Positions 1 through 6,852 of a DNA stretch of 7,933 nt are shown in pieces; position 1 is the first letter of the stretch; each line of letters opens with the position of its first letter. Made by a program: the position numbers and the translations under genes. The notes under the pieces are model-generated. The model searched no databases, was not told where the DNA came from, and worked only from the letters and a program-made list of their open reading frames with translations. The stretch spans positions 1-7,933 of the forward strand of contig JABFST010000101.1 of the NCBI GenBank assembly GCA_013140465.1, read 5' to 3'. This stretch comes from Methylococcaceae bacterium (GTDB lineage Bacteria > Pseudomonadota > Gammaproteobacteria > Methylococcales > Methylomonadaceae).

Positions 1-264
1 CAAGTGCTCATCGACATTTCGGCAAATGCGTTTTTGCACCACATGGTCAGAAATATTGCGGGCGTGCTGATGTCGATAGGGCAAGGCAAGCATGAGGTAG
101 ACTGGACGGCGGAATTGTTGGCCTTAAAAGACCGCAAACTAGGCGGCGTGACTGCCCCGCCGGATGGTTTGTATTTGGGGGCGGTGTTTTATCCTGAGCA
201 TTTTGGTTTGGACAAACATGAGGTGTTTGCAAAATTGCCCGCCGATGCCAAAAGGTTTGATTGA
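1..264 (+). CDS. truA: tRNA pseudouridine synthase A, C-terminal part (5' end outside window)
   Basis: This is the last 87 codons of TruA, which converts uridines 38-40 in the anticodon stem-loop of many tRNAs to pseudouridine in the cytoplasm. The reading frame is open from base 1 and ends in TGA at 262-264. The visible protein carries the family's C-terminal core: the [11 protein letters not shown] segment, a GxG-type turn, a [15 protein letters not shown] stretch and the closing V-x-YP motif. TruA is usually about 260-280 residues, so roughly the last third is seen. The catalytic aspartate lies in the missing N-terminal part. The next gene is convergent, and no clear terminator with a T-tract is visible in the 82 nt between them. 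The family assignment is safe; the start cannot be judged. Confidence 0.95.
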   Translation, partial: QVLIDISANAFLHHMVRNIAGVLMSIGQGKHEVDWTAELLALKDRKLGGVTAPPDGLYLGAVFYPEHFGLDKHEVFAKLPADAKRFD

Positions 265-346
265 GGGGAACGAATAAGCTGCCGCTATTTCACGCCTTGC
301 GGGGATATGCTCAGGAAGCGATACACCGTGACGATAGGCTGGCTAG

Positions 347-961
347 TTACAGGATAGCCAACGGTTCGTGGCTTTCGGTATGGATTACATCACCGCAACG
401 TTGCAAAACAAAATAACCGCGCTCTAAGGTTTCCCGTTTGGCATCATCATTAATATGAAAAGAGGCCAATGCGCCATAAAGTTTGTAGTCTTTATAAATC
501 GGAAATAGGGTTTTAAAGTGCCTAATCTTGCGCTCAAGTTTTTTTATATCGTTTTCATGCGCTTTATATTTGACTTCAACAATACCAATGGCATCGCCAT
601 TGGTCATGACTAAATCGTACTCTTCCTGAATTTGGCCACGATGTTTTTTCATGTTTTGCGTGACATCATCGAAATGAATGAATCCTAAGCGGGTGTCTTT
701 CACTAAACTATTAAAAAAGAACTCTTCGGCAACATCGCCTTGATTTTGCGTGATATTGCCAAGGTGTATGCCCATGCGCTGTAATTTTTCATCAGTGCGT
801 TTAAATTGGGCTTCAGTTTCCCTAAAAATTTCACGAATCTCCTCTCTGTTGCGCTCACTATCGCGCTGCATTTGTTCTTCGTTTTGCGCCATTTTTTTTG
901 TCAGCTCTTTTTGGTCTATCGCTAAGCTGGCTACGAGTGCTTTTAATTCGTCATCGGTCAT
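347..961 (-). CDS. Coiled-coil protein with PD-(D/E)XK nuclease-like domain
   Basis: This is a 204-residue cytoplasmic protein with no signal peptide or membrane segment. Residues about 12-62 are highly charged with heptad-like spacing (EEQMQRDSERNREEIREI and onward), predicting a coiled coil. Residues about 70-190 look like a compact PD-(D/E)XK fold: a helix with GDVAEEFF (E79/E80), then D116 in EYDLVM, then E129-V-K131 in IVEVKYKA, with 12 residues between D116 and E129. Small proteins of this build (DUF3782-like) occur singly in many environmental bacteria; their function is mostly unknown. The ATG start is supported by a GGAG Shine-Dalgarno at 969-972, 7 nt upstream. It lies 72 nt downstream of amtB in the same direction, with a hairpin between, so read-through from amtB is possible but not shown. 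Nuclease fold is likely; activity and substrate are inference. Confidence 0.8.
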   Translation of the reverse strand: MTDDELKALVASLAIDQKELTKKMAQNEEQMQRDSERNREEIREIFRETEAQFKRTDEKLQRMGIHLGNITQNQGDVAEEFFFNSLVKDTRLGFIHFDDVTQNMKKHRGQIQEEYDLVMTNGDAIGIVEVKYKAHENDIKKLERKIRHFKTLFPIYKDYKLYGALASFHINDDAKRETLERGYFVLQRCGDVIHTESHEPLAIL

Positions 962-995
962 TGGATGGCTCCGGTTTTGTGTGTAGGCTTGAATT

Positions 996-1024
996 GTCGG
1001 GTTATGGCTATCGCCTAACCCGAC
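996..1024. repeat. REP-like hairpin downstream of amtB, possible terminator
   Basis: A perfect 9-bp stem is formed by GTCGGGTTA (996-1004) and TAACCCGAC (1016-1024). An inner 3-bp GGC/GCC extension and a 4-nt loop add to it, with one bulged base. Flanking GTAGG- and CCTA-type bases resemble the short palindromes scattered between genes in many gammaproteobacteria. It begins 9 nt past the amtB stop in the minus direction, so it could stop or stabilise the glnK-amtB message. It lacks a clear T-tract on either side. Confidence 0.6.
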
Positions 1025-1030
1025 CTATAC

Positions 1031-1042
1031 GACTTATAAGTC
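1031..1042. repeat. 12-bp perfect palindrome over the amtB stop codon
   Basis: GACTTATAAGTC reads the same on both strands and contains the amtB TAA stop (1034-1036). It sits next to the larger hairpin at 996-1024. It may be chance or part of the 3' structure; no function is claimed. Confidence 0.4.
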
Positions 1043-2326
1043 AAGATAACCGGTTTCTTCATGCAGTGCGTTATCCAAGCCTTGCACTTCTTCATCGGGC
1101 GTAACCCGCAAGCCTATCCAGCCGTCTAAGGCTTTTAGGATCAGCCAGCTAAAAAAACCGCTCCAAACTATCGTGACAACTATCGCCAAGGCTTGTATGC
1201 CAACTTGATCGATAATGCTGGTGCCTTCTGGCAAACCAAGGCCGCCTAAGCTGCTGGCGGCAAACACGCCTGTGAGCAAGGAGCCAGTAATGCCGCCTAT
1301 GCCGTGTACAGGAAACACGTCTAAGGAGTCGTCAATTTTTAAGCCACGTTTGATGTATTGGGTGGCGTAAAAACAGACCACCCCTGCGGTCACGCCGATC
1401 ACTAATGCACCTGCTGGGCCGACAAAGCCCGAGGCAGGGGTAATCGTTCCTAAACCTGCGACCATGCCTGTGACGATGCCCAAAACGCTGGGTTTGCCAT
1501 AACGTGTCCATTCGATGCCCATCCATGTGAGCGCACCTGCTGCCGCGCCAATATGGGTAACGAGCATCGCCATACCCGCACGACCGTCTGCGGTTAAGGC
1601 ACTGCCCGCATTAAAGCCAAACCAACCCACCCACAACATACCCGCGCCTGTCACGACCATCGTCATATTGTGTGGCGGCATCGCGGTGGTCGGAAAGCCT
1701 TTGCGTTTGCCTAACACCAGTGCAGACACTAAAGCGGCAATCCCGGCATTGATGTGGATGACGATGCCGCCCGCAAAATCCATAACCCCTAACTTAGCCA
1801 GCCAGCCGCCGCCCCATATCCAGTGGCAAATGGGGATGTAGACAATAATCAGCCACAAGCCGCTAAACCATAACATCGCCGAAAACTTCATGCGCTCGGC
1901 AAACGCCCCGACTATCAGCGCAGGGGTGATGATAGCGAAAGTCATTTGAAACATAAAATAAACGGTTTCAGGAATGTCGCCTATCAGTGCGCCAGTGCTA
2001 ATATCGGGCAGAAATATTTTTGCTGTGCCGCCAATAAATGGTTGTAGCGCACCGCCATCGGCAAAAATAAAACTGTAAACGCCCGCCAGCCACAGGATGG
2101 ATACCAAGCAGGTGATGGCAAAGCATTGCATTAATACCGACAACACGTTTTTGCTGCGTACCAAGCCAGCATAAAACAGTGATAATCCGGGTATGGTCAT
2201 AAACAGCACCAAGGCCGTGGAAGTTAAAATCCACGCGGTATTGGCTTGGTTTAAAGTGTCGGCCAAGGCCACTTGTGGCAGTAACAGCAAGCTTGCCAGC
2301 AGTTTTTTTGTGGGTGTAAAAGACAT
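1034..2326 (-). CDS. amtB: Ammonium transporter AmtB
   Basis: AmtB forms a trimeric inner-membrane channel conducting ammonia/ammonium into the cell. The 430-residue protein begins with a cleavable signal peptide (KK at 7-8, hydrophobic 9-19, likely cut after ALA22), followed by the hydrophobic segments expected for 11 helices. Family landmarks are present: F126/F130 in MFQMTFA (pore gate), W171 in WGGGW, D183 in DFAGG (binding-site aspartate), H191 in VIHINAG, F238 and S242 in WFGFNAGSA, and H341 in FPVHGIGG. H191 and H341 are the conserved pore twin histidines. The length is normal and no key residue is missing. It lies 20 nt downstream of glnK on the same strand, the classic pair in which deuridylylated GlnK plugs the channel when nitrogen is plentiful. 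The ATG is preceded by an AGGGA-like Shine-Dalgarno. Assignment is very secure. Confidence 0.97.
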   Translation of the reverse strand: MSFTPTKKLLASLLLLPQVALADTLNQANTAWILTSTALVLFMTIPGLSLFYAGLVRSKNVLSVLMQCFAITCLVSILWLAGVYSFIFADGGALQPFIGGTAKIFLPDISTGALIGDIPETVYFMFQMTFAIITPALIVGAFAERMKFSAMLWFSGLWLIIVYIPICHWIWGGGWLAKLGVMDFAGGIVIHINAGIAALVSALVLGKRKGFPTTAMPPHNMTMVVTGAGMLWVGWFGFNAGSALTADGRAGMAMLVTHIGAAAGALTWMGIEWTRYGKPSVLGIVTGMVAGLGTITPASGFVGPAGALVIGVTAGVVCFYATQYIKRGLKIDDSLDVFPVHGIGGITGSLLTGVFAASSLGGLGLPEGTSIIDQVGIQALAIVVTIVWSGFFSWLILKALDGWIGLRVTPDEEVQGLDNALHEETGYLDL

Positions 2327-2346
2327 GGTTCTTTCCCTAGCGACGG

Positions 2347-2759
<413 letters not shown>

Positions 2760-3011
2760 TTAACATTCCGACTTTAAGCACCAAAATGGACAGATCGGGC
2801 GGTGAATGCTGGCGTGCAAAAATCTGGACTTAACGCGGGGATATGCGTTTTAGGCTTTGTGCCTAGGGCTGGCTATGGAGTGTTGCTGGGGATGGGCTGA
2901 AAAAGCGGGTGGGCGCACGGCATCATCTGCCGGACTAGGGCGTTGTAAGATGGCTTAAGTGGCGTTATCGACTGTTTGGGTAACTTCTCATGAGTTGTGG
3001 GCAATAGCGGC

Positions 3012-3044
3012 AGACCTGCAAGGTTTTATAAACCTCGCAGGTCT
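3012..3044. repeat. 33-nt near-perfect palindrome (REP-like)
   Basis: AGACCTGC (3012-3019) pairs with GCAGGTCT (3037-3044). After a single A/C mismatch, AGGTTT (3021-3026) pairs with AAACCT (3030-3035) around a 3-nt loop. This makes a 15-position stem with one mismatch. Its compactness and position between genes match dispersed palindromic repeats seen in many copies in bacterial genomes. Only one copy is present in this window. Confidence 0.7.
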
Positions 3045-3109
3045 TTATTCTGCCACTAATGAGACGTTACCTGTTTAGTGGGCATAAGTATTGCAAAAGT
3101 CAGGAAGCA

Positions 3110-3190
3110 CCTACGCCCCCAGAAGGCCAAATCGTAGGCTGGGGCAAGTAAGATACGATAGGCGGAACGCTACGGCGTAAGGCGTTGTAA
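3110..3190. repeat. Degenerate REP-like segment
   Basis: CCCCAG (3117-3122) pairs with CTGGGG (3139-3144), and CCTACG (3110-3115) is complementary to CGTAGG (3133-3138). These pairings overlap and compete. Further on, ACGC and GCGT face each other around TACG. ACGATAGGC (3155-3163) recurs at 331-339, next to the nuclease-like gene's stop. The CGTAGG-CTGGGG style is common in dispersed intergenic repeats. Boundaries are approximate. Confidence 0.35.
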
Positions 3191-3295
3191 TCTTAATTTG
3201 AATGCCGACACGACAAGGTCTAAAGCCGTTGCACGCTAGCCATAATTTAATTTCATGACTGAGGGTAGTGACGTTGCAGCGGTGTGCCGGAAATA

Positions 3296-3321
3296 GCAGT
3301 TTTCACTTGCGCTCAAACTGC
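3296..3321 (-). terminator. Candidate terminator hairpin of the superoxide dismutase gene
   Basis: On the minus strand GCAGTTT (3315-3321) pairs with AAACTGC (3296-3302) around a 12-nt loop, 24 nt past the stop. It is followed only by TATTTCC, so the T-tract is weak. Confidence 0.4.
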
Positions 3322-3345
3322 CTTATTACGGCCTACGGGGATCTA

Positions 3346-4140
3346 TTAACCCAAGTTGGTATTAGCAAAATCCCAGTTTAACAACTTATCTACCACTGCC
3401 GTGACATGGGCTGAACGACCGTTTTGATAATCCAGATAGTACGCATGTTCCCATACGTCTATAGTCAATAAGGGCGTTAACCCTTTGATGGTTAAAGGGG
3501 AGTCGGCATCACCTGTGGATATGATTTGCAACTTTTTCTTGCTGTCCAGTACTACCCACGCCCAACCTGTACCAAATTGCCCGACTGCTGCGGCTATCAG
3601 TTTGGTCCTAAACGCTGTGTAATCGCCAAAGCTGCTGTTGATTAGCGTGGCAATAGCCCCTGTTGGCATACCGCCGCCATTCGGCTTTAGGCTATTCCAA
3701 TAAAAGCTGTGGTTCCACACTTGTGCAGCATTGCGGTAGGCGGACAAAGATGAAGGGTCTTTTTTGTTATAAGTAGCGGCAATGATTTCTTCTAGGGTTT
3801 TGCCTTGCAGTTTTTTGGTGTATTTGGTCACCAACGGATCGGTGCTGGCCAATAAGGCTTTTAAGTTGGTCAAATAACCTTTATGGTGTTTGCCATAATG
3901 AAAGCTTAGGGTGTTTGCGGTAATCGTGGGGGCCAGAGCCGTGTCGGCCCAAGGCAATTTCAATTCCGCAGGGATAGGGGTTGAGGAAAAGGGTGCGCTA
4001 GCGGCAGCGGCTTCTGACATGCCGCCAATTTCGCCGATAACAGCGACGGCAGCAGTAGCGGCAGAAATGCCTAAAAATTCACGGCGGTTAAATTGGTTGG
4101 GGTTGGCTTCTGCTTCGGTGCTAATTTTTTTGTTGGGCAT
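3346..4140 (-). CDS. sodB: Tat-exported Fe-type superoxide dismutase
   Basis: This enzyme converts superoxide to oxygen and hydrogen peroxide. The catalytic domain (about 60-264) carries the four metal ligands of the Fe/Mn family: H81 in FHYGKHH, H144 in AAQVWNHSFYW, and D228 and H232 in DVWEHAYY. Q140 in AAQVWNH, with A212 at the position where Mn enzymes carry glutamine, favours the iron form. Unlike ordinary cytoplasmic SodB (about 190-200 residues), the protein has a 50-60 residue N-terminal extension with a Tat signal: N18-R19-R20-E21-F22-L23-G24, a hydrophobic run to about 40, and an alanine-rich cleavage region at 44-49. It should therefore be folded and loaded with metal before export to the periplasm. 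The Shine-Dalgarno is weak (GGAT about 11 nt upstream). It lies 124 nt downstream of the phospholipase gene, behind a terminator, so it is probably transcribed separately. Confidence 0.93.
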   Translation of the reverse strand: MPNKKISTEAEANPNQFNRREFLGISAATAAVAVIGEIGGMSEAAAASAPFSSTPIPAELKLPWADTALAPTITANTLSFHYGKHHKGYLTNLKALLASTDPLVTKYTKKLQGKTLEEIIAATYNKKDPSSLSAYRNAAQVWNHSFYWNSLKPNGGGMPTGAIATLINSSFGDYTAFRTKLIAAAVGQFGTGWAWVVLDSKKKLQIISTGDADSPLTIKGLTPLLTIDVWEHAYYLDYQNGRSAHVTAVVDKLLNWDFANTNLG

Positions 4141-4165
4141 GGCAAATATCCATTAATTAATTTAT

Positions 4166-4195
4166 AAAAAAACAGCTTAGGTTTATGTCTAGCTG
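4166..4195 (-). terminator. Intrinsic terminator after the phospholipase gene, in the sod leader
   Basis: On the minus strand CAGCTAG (4189-4195) pairs with CTTAGCTG (4173-4180, one bulged base completing the stem). An 8-nt loop separates the arms and seven T's follow directly (4166-4172). It ends 25 nt before the sod start codon, leaving almost no room for a separate sod promoter downstream. It may therefore act as an attenuator as well as a plain terminator. A TAGACA hexamer in the same segment, 19 nt from TATAAA, is a weak promoter candidate. Confidence 0.65.
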
Positions 4196-4210
4196 CGGAC
4201 GGGGATAATA

Positions 4211-4244
4211 AGCCAAAACCGCTGCTATATCTAGGGCTTTGGCT
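4211..4244. repeat. 7-bp inverted repeat just downstream of the phospholipase gene
   Basis: AGCCAAA (4211-4217) and TTTGGCT (4238-4244) flank a 20-nt loop, starting 20 nt past the phospholipase stop. No T-tract follows in either direction. It may add 3' structure ahead of the terminator at 4166-4195. Confidence 0.35.
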
Positions 4245-4264
4245 CAGTAGTAGCTTAGTGGCGG

Positions 4265-5776
4265 CTAGGGGACAACACCGTCGCCGGGTTTGGTGTCTTT
4301 AAAGCTAGATTTGACGGGGGTAGTGAGTTTGTCGGTGCGGAACACATTTTTAGTGACGATGCGGCGCAGACAAATATCTATTAGGGTAGTACTGTTAGGG
4401 TGTAGCGCGGCTTGCAACATGGCGGGCGTGGCTTTTATTTCGCAAGGCAAGTAGTAAACGAAGCCGCTGGTGGGTCTGGCGGTAATCTTAAAACCCAGCA
4501 TTTGTGCACCTGGTTTGGCGGCTCGGACGGTATTGCCTTTAGCATCCTTAATTTCGGGCGCGCCCGCCATAATGTCAAAATTGAAGTAATAAGTCAGGGT
4601 ATTGGCATTGCGTTGGTTGCGTTGGCGATCGACGAAAAAACCTTCGGGTAGATGGTTGGGGTCGGCCTTGGCACCTGCGGTCAGCAACAGGTCGAAATCA
4701 TAAATAGGATAGCCTTTGTCATCAAAGACACGAAACACAACCATCGAAAAGCGGTCGTGGATAAAGTAGGTGTCTGACCTAAACAGCTTGGTTTCTACTT
4801 CCAGTTGTTCTTGGCTTTGCACGACGGCGGTTTCGGCCTGAAACTGCTGGCTTAACAGCGCATACTGGGCGAGGTTTTGCACTTGGATGCATGCCAAAAT
4901 TGCCGTTAAGGTTTCTTGGCTAGCGCTATCGTCAGTTGATTTTTTGACGCTGCCCATAATGCCTATGCTTTTGCCGGAGTGGGCTTTGCCGCTAATGATG
5001 CGGAAAGCGGTGTTGGGGGCTTGTTTAACGCTACCGATGCCCAGTTCTTTGGCGGCTAACACACCTTTGGCGTTTACTTTAGGCGTTTCTTGTTCCAGTT
5101 TGATATGGCAACTGTTTAGGTTGGCGGCGGCAACGCGCACTACGCCGTCCGAACCCAGTTCGCCCGTATAGGTGTTTAAGTTGTCATAAAACATGCGGTC
5201 GATGGTCTGTCCGGTCAGCACAAACGGAAATACGTTGTCAGGGTTGATTTGACTGCCGTCAGAATGAATCCACGCGGAATTGAGCTGCCAAGATTCGCTA
5301 CTGCCCAACTCCAGCCAATCCAATACGCCTTGCCCCGGCTCTACGCCGCCAAACCACGACTTCAGCCGACTGATGCGGCTTTTGCCCAGTTGCGCCAGCG
5401 ACGAACCAAAATTGGCGGGCGCCAACATGATGAGATGGCTCATCGGGCATACGCTTTGGGCGTTGGCGTAGTTGTTGGTCCACCAATCGCGGATCACCGG
5501 CCCGCCTGTAGAATGGGTGATGCACACAAAACGCCGACCGTCTTTTAGGCTGCCCGCCAGTTGTTCTTCTACCGCCGTGCTAAATGCCCTGGAAATGTCG
5601 CCTACGCGAATTTCATCATGAAAGCTGATGTAACGGCCCAAGTAAATTTCTTCCAGTTGGATGTCTATGCCTACAGCCTTCGCGGCAACACTTAAACGCG
5701 CGGGCAATTCCCCATAAGTATCCAAATTGGTGACACTCCAACCATGCACAAATACGACAACAAGTTTGTTAGACAT
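4265..5776 (-). CDS. plaB: PlaB-like phospholipase A/lysophospholipase
   Basis: This predicted phospholipase hydrolyses acyl chains of phospholipids. The N-terminal alpha/beta-hydrolase domain (about 1-275) has VHGW (10-13) for the oxyanion region, nucleophile S89 in THSTGG, D210 in SDGVVRV and H266 in KAHSGK. THSTG replaces the usual GxSxG. As I recall, the same THSTG and SDGVV motifs with triad S85/D203/H251 define Legionella pneumophila PlaB, a cell-associated, outer-membrane-linked enzyme with homologues in Pseudomonas. Residues about 325-485 form a second, beta-rich domain, comparable to PlaB's C-terminal domain. Like PlaB, it has no signal peptide. I chose the ATG at 5774-5776 (503 aa) because AGGAG (5783-5787) lies 6 nt upstream; the TTG one codon earlier would leave only 3 nt. 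It lies 50 nt downstream of the secreted-protein gene with no terminator between. Substrate and surface location are inference. Confidence 0.8.
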   Translation of the reverse strand: MSNKLVVVFVHGWSVTNLDTYGELPARLSVAAKAVGIDIQLEEIYLGRYISFHDEIRVGDISRAFSTAVEEQLAGSLKDGRRFVCITHSTGGPVIRDWWTNNYANAQSVCPMSHLIMLAPANFGSSLAQLGKSRISRLKSWFGGVEPGQGVLDWLELGSSESWQLNSAWIHSDGSQINPDNVFPFVLTGQTIDRMFYDNLNTYTGELGSDGVVRVAAANLNSCHIKLEQETPKVNAKGVLAAKELGIGSVKQAPNTAFRIISGKAHSGKSIGIMGSVKKSTDDSASQETLTAILACIQVQNLAQYALLSQQFQAETAVVQSQEQLEVETKLFRSDTYFIHDRFSMVVFRVFDDKGYPIYDFDLLLTAGAKADPNHLPEGFFVDRQRNQRNANTLTYYFNFDIMAGAPEIKDAKGNTVRAAKPGAQMLGFKITARPTSGFVYYLPCEIKATPAMLQAALHPNSTTLIDICLRRIVTKNVFRTDKLTTPVKSSFKDTKPGDGVVP

Positions 5777-5826
5777 CAAAATCTCCTAAGATTTACGGGC
5801 AAGGCTTACGTTATGGTGGCACACGG

Positions 5827-6582
5827 TCACTGCGCCGCAGGGGTTTTGCAGTATGCAACAGTGGGCGTTACGTTAATCACTTCATAAGATGAGCTGGGTT
5901 TTAAGATAAATTCACTGGCTCCTTTGGGGTTTTGCGGGTTGCCCCAGTCGTAGGTATAACCCAGGCCGGTCCAAGGCACGCCAGGTTGGCTACGAAAGTC
6001 GGCAAAATAGAGGTTTTTATAAAATTCAGGGTAATCTTTAATGCCCCTGACTTCTGGGTAGGGCTTTTGGAAACTCAGGTTACAGCTGCTGTCAGTCACC
6101 TCGGGATCGACACAAGGGCGGAATAAGTCAGCAGGGCTTACCCACATCTCAACAAAAACATCATACTTCCAGTCGGGGTGCAAGCCTAAGAACTGTTTTA
6201 GGCGCAGCTCAATATCGGCTTGGCTGGCGTTGGCGTGGTCACGCACAAAGGTTTGGCATAGCTGTTGGACTTCAGGTGCGGTGCTGACCCAAATAACGAA
6301 AGCTTGGTCGCCAGAGGTTTGGGCATAGGGCTTTAGAAAGCGGTCATAGGAATCTTGGCTTTTCCAGGTCACGACCTTAATTTTGGTTTGGTCGGCATTC
6401 CATTGTAAGCGCGGATTGGCAGGGTCGATGGCTAATAAATCTTGCCTGACTTCGGGTGCATCTACAATAGACGCATCGCGCACGGCATTTTGGTAGCTTT
6501 GTGTGACCGCCACATCGGCAGCGGATGCCGTAGTTGCCCAGCCGATGAGCATTAATGTATTGAAAAATGGTAAAAGCCGCAT
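5827..6582 (-). CDS. Secreted or periplasmic protein of unknown function
   Basis: I do not recognise this 251-residue protein. It starts with a clear Sec signal peptide (R2, hydrophobic 3-16, cut after A21 in ASA|AD), giving a mature protein of about 230 residues. No lipobox and no later membrane segment is seen. Cysteines at 109, 157, 167 and 245 could form two disulfides, fitting a periplasmic or secreted location. The centre is rich in aromatic residues and proline, with blocks such as DVFVEMWVSPADLFRPC (141-157), YFADFRSQPGVPWTGLGYTY (192-211) and a YDWGNP turn. No catalytic motif is obvious. The ATG follows an unusually complete Shine-Dalgarno. The gene is first in an apparent operon with the PlaB-like phospholipase, suggesting a shared role such as partner, inhibitor or export helper. 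That role is inference from position only. Confidence 0.85.
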   Translation of the reverse strand: MRLLPFFNTLMLIGWATTASAADVAVTQSYQNAVRDASIVDAPEVRQDLLAIDPANPRLQWNADQTKIKVVTWKSQDSYDRFLKPYAQTSGDQAFVIWVSTAPEVQQLCQTFVRDHANASQADIELRLKQFLGLHPDWKYDVFVEMWVSPADLFRPCVDPEVTDSSCNLSFQKPYPEVRGIKDYPEFYKNLYFADFRSQPGVPWTGLGYTYDWGNPQNPKGASEFILKPSSSYEVINVTPTVAYCKTPAAQ

Positions 6583-6585
6583 AAA

Positions 6586-6596
6586 TCACCTCCTTA
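6586..6596 (-). promoter_or_regulatory. Full-length 11-nt Shine-Dalgarno of the secreted-protein gene
   Basis: The minus strand reads TAAGGAGGTGA, complementary over 11 bases to the conserved 3' end of 16S rRNA (UCACCUCCUUA). The AGGAGG core (6589-6594) lies 6 nt before the ATG. It fixes the start codon and predicts strong translation initiation; the other genes here have 4-5 nt sites. Confidence 0.85.
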
Positions 6597-6852
6597 AATA
6601 GATAATCAAAAAAACAAACTTTAAATACGCACTTTATTACAAGATTGGTGTTATTTCTGAGAACTATTTCACTTGACATCAACAAACCTTAGTGAAAAGC
6701 AGGGTTCAACGGTAGGGGCCGGGAAATTGCGCAGCAAAAGGCATCGCAGGGGGTGGTGTTTGTGGGCAAAACGGGGAATGGTTCTAAAGGAAGTGCCGAT
6801 GGAGGCCGGCAAGGGTTCTAGCGGGTTGGTTTGGGATTGCTACCGTCTGAGG

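Noticed and set aside
340..360. TGGCTA/TAGCCA inverted repeat over the nuclease-like gene's stop as a terminator
   Set aside because: The stem is only 6 bp with a 9-nt loop and no T-tract in either direction.
2812..2840. Minus-strand TTTTTGCA as a sigma-54 -12 element for glnK
   Set aside because: The paired -24 element reads GT instead of the near-invariant GG, and the rest of that box matches poorly.
6703..6725. Partial resemblance of GGTAGGGGCCGGGAA to the tRNA-Leu 3' end as an attachment-site duplicate
   Set aside because: The match is short and gapped, and there is no integrase or phage-like gene nearby.
6702..6776. Six plus-strand G-runs as a possible G-quadruplex
   Set aside because: Loops are 2 to 25 nt and do not meet the usual short-loop rule. 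It is only a weak possibility.
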